Shown: in pieces, positions 6,575 through 10,923 of the stretch | How positions within the stretch are numbered: the first letter of the stretch is position 1 | Layout of the letters: every line of letters starts with the position of its first letter | Assembly: GCA_019309945.1 (NCBI GenBank) | Contig: JAFDFH010000112.1 | Location: forward strand, 1-10,923 | Direction: 5' to 3' | Origin: Deltaproteobacteria bacterium | GTDB lineage: Bacteria > Desulfobacterota > Desulfobacteria > Desulfobacterales > JAFDFH01 | DNA: 10,923 nucleotides | The notes under the pieces: generated by a model | What the model was told of the DNA's origin: nothing | The model's database searches: none | Seen by the model: the letters and a program-made list of their open reading frames with translations, nothing else | Program-made: the position numbers and the translations under genes

Positions 6575-7396
6575 GTGAAAATCCAGTCTGTAAATGATCT
6601 AGAAACGATCAGCGGTGAATACAGTAAAAGACTGTACCATCCAACGGGAATCAAAGTGAACGTCGGAATGGCATCCTGCGGCATTGCCGCCGGAGCCCAG
6701 GCTGCCTTTGAAAGGGCCAAGAAGGAATTTAACGGAAACGGGAATATCGCGATTTGCCAGACCGGATGCATCGGCTATTGCGAGCTTGAACCGCTGGTTG
6801 AAATACTCGAAGACGGCAAACCTCGCGTGGTCTATCGGAATATTACCGCAGACAAGATTTTGGATGCTGTTCAGGACTACAGGGAAGGCCGCTTTAATCC
6901 CAAAATGATTCTTGGACAAATGCATGATCCTCTGGGGTTGTTGGAGGAAAACCTGCAAAATCCCTTAACCAATGTTCAAGCACTCGATGCAATTCCTTAT
7001 TTTGAAGACGTTCCCTTTTATAAAGGCCAAGTGAAAATCGCGCTGCGTAATTGCGGTTACATCGATCCCGATTGCATTGAAGAGTATATCGCCCGCGGAG
7101 GATATCTGGCGTTTGTTCAAGCGCTTGCCGGCATGAATCCCGGGGAAATCATCGCGATCATCAAAAAGTCCGGACTCAGAGGTCGCGGGGGCGGGGGATT
7201 CCCAACGGGAATTAAATGGGAAACCTGTGCCAAGCACCATGGGGATCGATACGTTATCTGTAATGCGGACGAGGGTGATCCGGGTGCATATATGGACCGA
7301 AGCATTTTGGAAGGGGACCCCCATAGTGTTCTGGAGGGAATGTTGATTGCCGCACTGGCAATCGGGTCGTCCCAAACGGCTCGTAACGGCCATTAA
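6575..7396 (+). CDS. nuoF: NuoF-like NADH/FMN subunit, N-terminal part (frame broken)
   Basis: First part of a NuoF/HndC/HydB-type subunit that binds FMN and NADH. Residues about 25-95 are a thioredoxin-like [2Fe-2S] domain (C35 in MASCGIAAGA; C61, C65, C69 in CQTGCIGYCELEP). The catalytic domain begins with the FMN-binding GLRGRGGGGFPTGIKWE (200-216) and the NADEGDPGAYMDR loop (230-242). After SVLEGMLIAALAIGSS (251-266) the frame goes wrong: eight unrelated residues and a TAA at 7394-7396. The rest of the protein continues in another frame from about 7368. The family stretch that should come next, of the type EGYIYVRxEYPxAV near the FMN/NADH site, is missing. The start is GTG at 6575, chosen because GAGG lies at 6564-6567. 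As it stands, this piece lacks the [4Fe-4S] domain and could not work as a full NuoF. Confidence 0.88.
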   Translation: MKIQSVNDLETISGEYSKRLYHPTGIKVNVGMASCGIAAGAQAAFERAKKEFNGNGNIAICQTGCIGYCELEPLVEILEDGKPRVVYRNITADKILDAVQDYREGRFNPKMILGQMHDPLGLLEENLQNPLTNVQALDAIPYFEDVPFYKGQVKIALRNCGYIDPDCIEEYIARGGYLAFVQALAGMNPGEIIAIIKKSGLRGRGGGGFPTGIKWETCAKHHGDRYVICNADEGDPGAYMDRSILEGDPHSVLEGMLIAALAIGSSQTARNGH

Positions 7397-8435
7397 GCAA
7401 GCTGAGAGTTATGGGCTGCTTGGAGACCAAATCGCAGGCACCGATTTTCGTTTCCACATCAAGATATCGACCGGTGCGGGCGCGTTTGTGTGTGGTGAAT
7501 CGACCGCTCTGATGGCGTCCCTGGAAGGGCAAGTCGGACGTCCACGGGCCAAATATGTTCATACGGTAGAAAAAGGTTTCAGAGATGAACCTTCGAACCT
7601 GAACAATGTCGAAACGTATGCCAACGTTCCGGTGATTCTCCTAAAAGGGGCGGACTGGTATGCCGGTATGGGCACGGAAAACAGCAAGGGCACAAAAGTA
7701 TTCAGCTTGGTGGGTAAGATAAAAAATACCGGACTGGTGGAAGTGCCCATGGGAATGTCATTAAGAGATATTGCGTTTACCATTGGCGGCGGGGTTCCGA
7801 AAAAGAAAAAATTCAAAGCGATTCAAACCGGAGGCCCATCCGGCGGGTGCATACCCGAAACATATCTTGATTTGCCGGTGGACTATCAGAAACTGGCTGA
7901 GGTGGGTTCCATAATGGGGTCCGGCGGGATGATCGTCATGGATCAGGACACCTGCATGGTGGATGTGGCCCGCTATTTTATGGATTTTCTCAAAGAAGAA
8001 TCCTGCGGCCAGTGCAATCCCTGTCGGGAAGGAATTAAGCAGGTCCTTGAAATCTTAACCGATATCTGCGAAGGCCGCGGCAGGGAGGGGAACATTGAAC
8101 TTCTTGAAGAATTAGGGAAAATGATCCAAAAATTTTCCTTATGCGGACTGGGGACTTCCGCTCCCAATCCGGTCTTGACGACCATCCTGTATTTCCGGGA
8201 AGAGTACGAGGCCCATATTAAGGATAAAAAATGTCCTGCCGGTGTTTGCAAGGCCCTTTTCCATTATGTGATCGATACAGACGCCTGTACCGGGTGTCAT
8301 GTATGTGCGCTCAAATGCCCGGAGGAGGCCATATCCGGTGAAAAGAAAGCGCCACATGTTTTGGACCAGGAGAAATGCATTAAGTGCGGGATTTGCTATG
8401 AAGCCTGCAAGTTTGATGCGATTGTGATTCGCTAA
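7347..8435 (+). CDS. nuoF: NuoF-like subunit, C-terminal part with two added ferredoxin clusters (frame broken)
   Basis: Continuation of the NuoF-like protein in a different frame. Homology starts near 7374 (KRLVTAIKQAESYGLLG); the few codons before it are not family sequence. It contains GAGAFVCGESTALMASLEG (glycine-rich part of the flavin/NADH domain), the SLBB-like middle region, and the NuoF [4Fe-4S] ligands ESCGQCNPCREG plus a distant CGLGTSAPNP cysteine. At the C-terminus are two ferredoxin motifs, CTGCHVCALKCPEEAI and CIKCGICYEACKFDAI, as in HndC/HydB-type subunits of bifurcating enzymes. A TTG at 7347 preceded by GGAGGG (7333-7338) could in principle restart translation, but the product would lack the FMN-binding N-terminal half. 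The large fused subunit follows 15 bases after the stop, so the operon continues normally. Confidence 0.88.
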   Translation: MPHWQSGRPKRLVTAIKQAESYGLLGDQIAGTDFRFHIKISTGAGAFVCGESTALMASLEGQVGRPRAKYVHTVEKGFRDEPSNLNNVETYANVPVILLKGADWYAGMGTENSKGTKVFSLVGKIKNTGLVEVPMGMSLRDIAFTIGGGVPKKKKFKAIQTGGPSGGCIPETYLDLPVDYQKLAEVGSIMGSGGMIVMDQDTCMVDVARYFMDFLKEESCGQCNPCREGIKQVLEILTDICEGRGREGNIELLEELGKMIQKFSLCGLGTSAPNPVLTTILYFREEYEAHIKDKKCPAGVCKALFHYVIDTDACTGCHVCALKCPEEAISGEKKAPHVLDQEKCIKCGICYEACKFDAIVIR

Positions 8436-8450
8436 ATAGAGAGACATTTT

Positions 8451-10923
8451 ATGATTACATTTAAACTTAACGGTAAGGAAGTCCAGGGCGAAGAGGGACA
8501 ATATATCCTTCAGGTAGCCCAAAAGTACGGGGTTGATATTCCGACCCTTTGTTATCATAAGGCCTTAGCGCCTGCCGGTATGTGTCGTCTTTGTACAGTA
8601 GAGCTTTTCGACGGCCGCCGAACCCGATTTGTCACCGCATGCAATTATCCCATATGGGAAGGGATGGAAGTCAACACGGATACCGAAGCGGTTCATGAAG
8701 GGCGTCGGCTCATCGTGGAGCTGTTGCTTGCCCGATGCCCTGATGTACCACTCCTTCAAGACCTGGGAAAAGAATATGGTATCGAAGAAACCCGATTTAA
8801 AACAGAAGATGACACCTGTATCCTGTGTGGTCTCTGTGTGCGGATATGCGAAAAGATGGGCAACAGCGCAATCAGCCTGACCGGACGCGGTACGGACATG
8901 AAAGTGGATACGCCGTTTCACCTTCAGACCGATGTCTGCATTGCTTGCGGTGCCTGCGCATCGGTTTGTCCCACCGGACATATCACCCTGGAGAAGATTC
9001 GGCAGGAGGTCACCAAACATGATGCCGCACCGATTCCTGCTGAATTCGATATGGGATTGCACGGTCGCAAGCCGATTTACGTGCCGTTCGTACAGGCGAT
9101 TCCAAATATCCCGACCATTGATGCCAGTACCTGTGTGCATTTTAAAACCGGTGGTTGCCAGGTATGTACCGAATTCTGCGATGTGAATGCGATTGATTAT
9201 TCCCAGGAAGATGAGATTGTCGAACTCGATGTGGGGTCTATCATTCTGTCGCCGGGTTTTGAGACGTTTAATGCCGAGCTCAAGCCTGAATACGGCCACG
9301 GTCGTTATCCGAACGTAATGACCAGTATTGAATACGAACGTATCCTTTCGGCGGGGGGGCCGTTTCAGGGGCATATTATCCGCCCCTCAGACCATCAAGA
9401 ACCGAAAAAGATTGCGTGGATTCAATGCATCGGATCCCGTGATGCTGCCATCGGATGTGATTACTGTTCTTATGTCTGCTGCATGTATGCAACCAAACAA
9501 GCCATTATCAGCAAAGATCACGACCCTGAAATTGAACCCACTATATTCTTCATTGACATTCGGGCCCAGGGCAAGGGCTTTGACCGATATTATGAGCGGG
9601 CCCGTTCCGAAGTCGGGGTCCGTTATATTCGTTCCATGATATCAAGGGTTGTTGAAAATCCGAAAACCCATAATCTTGAGATAAACTACGTTGATGAAGC
9701 GGATGACATTCAGACCGAGGAATTTGACCTGGTCGTCCTTTCCGTGGGACTTCGTCCAAACCCGTCGACGGTAACACTGGCCGAAACACTCGGTATTGAA
9801 CTGAACGAATTCGGTTTTTGTGAAACCAAGCCTCTTGATATTGTTTCCACCTCGAAGCCCGGCATATTTGTCAGCGGTGTTTTTCAGAGTCCCAAAGATA
9901 TCCCCGATACCGTCATACAGGCCAGTGGAGCTGCGGCCGCTGCCACCGGTATCATCTCCGAAGCACGGGGAACCCTCGAGACCTCGCCGATTTTGCCTGA
10001 AGAAAAAGATATCAGCGGGGAAGCCCCGCGAATCGGGGTTTTTGTTTGTCATTGCGGGATAAATATTGCTTCGGTCGTCGATGTTAAAGCCGTGCACCAA
10101 TACGCGAAAACCATTGATAATGTGGTCTTTGCCGATGATTACCTGTTTACTTGCTCTACGGATACGCAGGAAGAAATCAAAAAGGTCATACAGCAAGAGA
10201 ACCTCAACCGCGTCGTCATTGCATCCTGCAGTCCCCGAACCCACGAACCGTTGTTTCAGGAGACACTCAAGGAGGCGGGACTGAATAAATATCTTTTTGA
10301 AATGGCCAATATTCGCGATCAGGATTCCTGGGTGCATGCTTCCGACAAAGCGGCGGCGACGGAAAAGGCCAAAGATCTTGTTCGAATGTCGGTGGCCAGG
10401 GCCAGAAAATTAAAGCCGCTTTACGAGATCTCCATGGATATCACTCAAAAAGGCCTCGTCATTGGCGGGGGGCTGGCAGGTCTAACTGCGGCCCTAAGCT
10501 TGGCCGAGCAGGGCTATGAAACGTTTCTGGTCGAAAAAAGCGAAAAATTGGGTGGCAATGCCCTGACCCTACATTACACCGAAGACGGAAGCAGTCCGGC
10601 CGAGCATGTTAGGGAATTGATCCAAAAGGTGGAAGAAGATTCCTTAATAACGGTGTACACCCATGCGGAAATTACGGGTTATTCCGGTGTGGTGGGCAAT
10701 TTTACCTGTGAGGTGACGGTTGGCGGAGACAAAAAAGAATTTTCCTGCGGTGCGATTATTGTGGCGACCGGGGCCAAAGAGCATGTGCCGGAGGCATATC
10801 TTTACGGGCAGGATCAAAGGGTTGTTACCCAGAAGGAGCTGGAACAGAAACTGGCCGCCGGCGATATGGAAGGCGTCAACCGGGTCGTGATGATTCAGTG
10901 TGTCGGGTCAAGGGATGACGAAC
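8451..10923 (+). CDS. Giant NuoG-ferredoxin / HdrA-tail / second HdrA fusion (partial, runs off the window)
   Basis: Open from ATG 8451 to the window end, 824 residues with no stop. Domains in order: [2Fe-2S] ferredoxin as in NuoG (C34, C45, C48, C64); a short NuoG-like linker lacking the usual His/Cys ligands of the next cluster; two [4Fe-4S] motifs (C123, C126, C129, C133 and C163, C166, C169, C173); an HdrA tail from about 197 (EFDMGLHGRKPIYVPF, ferredoxin C228/C236/C239/C243, IQCIGSRD 325-332, CDYCSYVCCMYA about 336-347, FAD-closing VGLRPN and GIFVSGVFQSPKDIPDTV to about 510). Then a second HdrA module begins with VCHCG (C533, C535), C568 and SCSPRTHEP (C593), followed by Rossmann VIGGGLAGLTAAL (about 670-682) and a second IQCVGSRD. 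It would link NuoE/NuoF electrons to HdrC/HdrB. The first HdrA part lacks its own FAD-binding head. The ribosome site is weak (AGAGAG at 8438-8443). The C-terminus is outside the window. Confidence 0.9.
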   Translation, partial: MITFKLNGKEVQGEEGQYILQVAQKYGVDIPTLCYHKALAPAGMCRLCTVELFDGRRTRFVTACNYPIWEGMEVNTDTEAVHEGRRLIVELLLARCPDVPLLQDLGKEYGIEETRFKTEDDTCILCGLCVRICEKMGNSAISLTGRGTDMKVDTPFHLQTDVCIACGACASVCPTGHITLEKIRQEVTKHDAAPIPAEFDMGLHGRKPIYVPFVQAIPNIPTIDASTCVHFKTGGCQVCTEFCDVNAIDYSQEDEIVELDVGSIILSPGFETFNAELKPEYGHGRYPNVMTSIEYERILSAGGPFQGHIIRPSDHQEPKKIAWIQCIGSRDAAIGCDYCSYVCCMYATKQAIISKDHDPEIEPTIFFIDIRAQGKGFDRYYERARSEVGVRYIRSMISRVVENPKTHNLEINYVDEADDIQTEEFDLVVLSVGLRPNPSTVTLAETLGIELNEFGFCETKPLDIVSTSKPGIFVSGVFQSPKDIPDTVIQASGAAAAATGIISEARGTLETSPILPEEKDISGEAPRIGVFVCHCGINIASVVDVKAVHQYAKTIDNVVFADDYLFTCSTDTQEEIKKVIQQENLNRVVIASCSPRTHEPLFQETLKEAGLNKYLFEMANIRDQDSWVHASDKAAATEKAKDLVRMSVARARKLKPLYEISMDITQKGLVIGGGLAGLTAALSLAEQGYETFLVEKSEKLGGNALTLHYTEDGSSPAEHVRELIQKVEEDSLITVYTHAEITGYSGVVGNFTCEVTVGGDKKEFSCGAIIVATGAKEHVPEAYLYGQDQRVVTQKELEQKLAAGDMEGVNRVVMIQCVGSRDDE

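Noticed and set aside
7371..7377. CCCAAAC as a programmed -1 frameshift slippery site in nuoF
   Set aside because: The heptamer is not in the zero-frame register needed for slippage, and a frame change alone would not restore the roughly 14 conserved codons that are missing.
8565..9374. Long minus-strand open frame of 269 codons
   Set aside because: It lies opposite the NuoG/HdrA fusion, whose cysteine motifs are strongly conserved; the antisense product looks like no protein family.

Overview
The window looks like chromosomal DNA of an anaerobic, probably sulfate-reducing or syntrophic bacterium of the Desulfobacterota (Desulfobacterales/Desulfosarcina-like). This is an inference from gene content: an HdrC-HdrB-HdrA module joined to NADH-dehydrogenase-type NuoE/NuoF/NuoG-like subunits, very cysteine-rich proteins, a sigma-54 activator and moderate GC. 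No rRNA, tRNA or CRISPR array was seen.

Layout. Bases 1-624 are AT-rich and mostly non-coding. They hold a roughly 145-bp imperfect palindrome with matching ends (MITE-like, about 345-491) and a small GC-rich hairpin just before the first gene. Bases 625-2184 (+) encode a GAF-AAA+-Fis sigma-54-dependent regulator. It is followed by a perfect 20-bp inverted repeat (2190-2264). Two minus-strand genes follow: an HD-domain phosphohydrolase (2318-3082) and a small membrane-anchored protein of unknown function (3327-3818), with a Rho-independent terminator between them (3140-3180). A divergent intergenic region (3819-4058) carries a plausible sigma-70 promoter for the long plus-strand operon.

The operon from 4059 to the window edge reads hdrC, hdrB, a 137-residue HdrA 'head', nuoE, nuoF (broken by a frame change) and a very large NuoG-HdrA-HdrA fusion that runs off the window at residue 824. 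Together these form the electron-transfer part of a flavin-based bifurcating or confurcating complex. NADH would be handled at NuoF (FMN), electrons would pass along the Fe-S chain in NuoE/NuoG to the HdrA flavin, and then to HdrC and the two CCG clusters of HdrB. The arrangement recalls the Hdr/Nuo-like subunits of class II benzoyl-CoA reductase (Bam) complexes, but no catalytic BamB-like or hydrogenase subunit is in the window, so the physiological substrate is unknown.

The most interesting point is that the stand-alone HdrA stops just after its first inserted ferredoxin cluster. The first HdrA part of the giant fusion lacks exactly that head and begins with the sequence that normally follows it. 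The two genes may form one HdrA split in trans, or may be the products of a rearrangement. The second striking point is nuoF: a conserved stretch of about 14 codons is missing together with a frame change, consistent with a deletion of about 41 nt at 7364-7377. This is either real inactivation or an assembly error.
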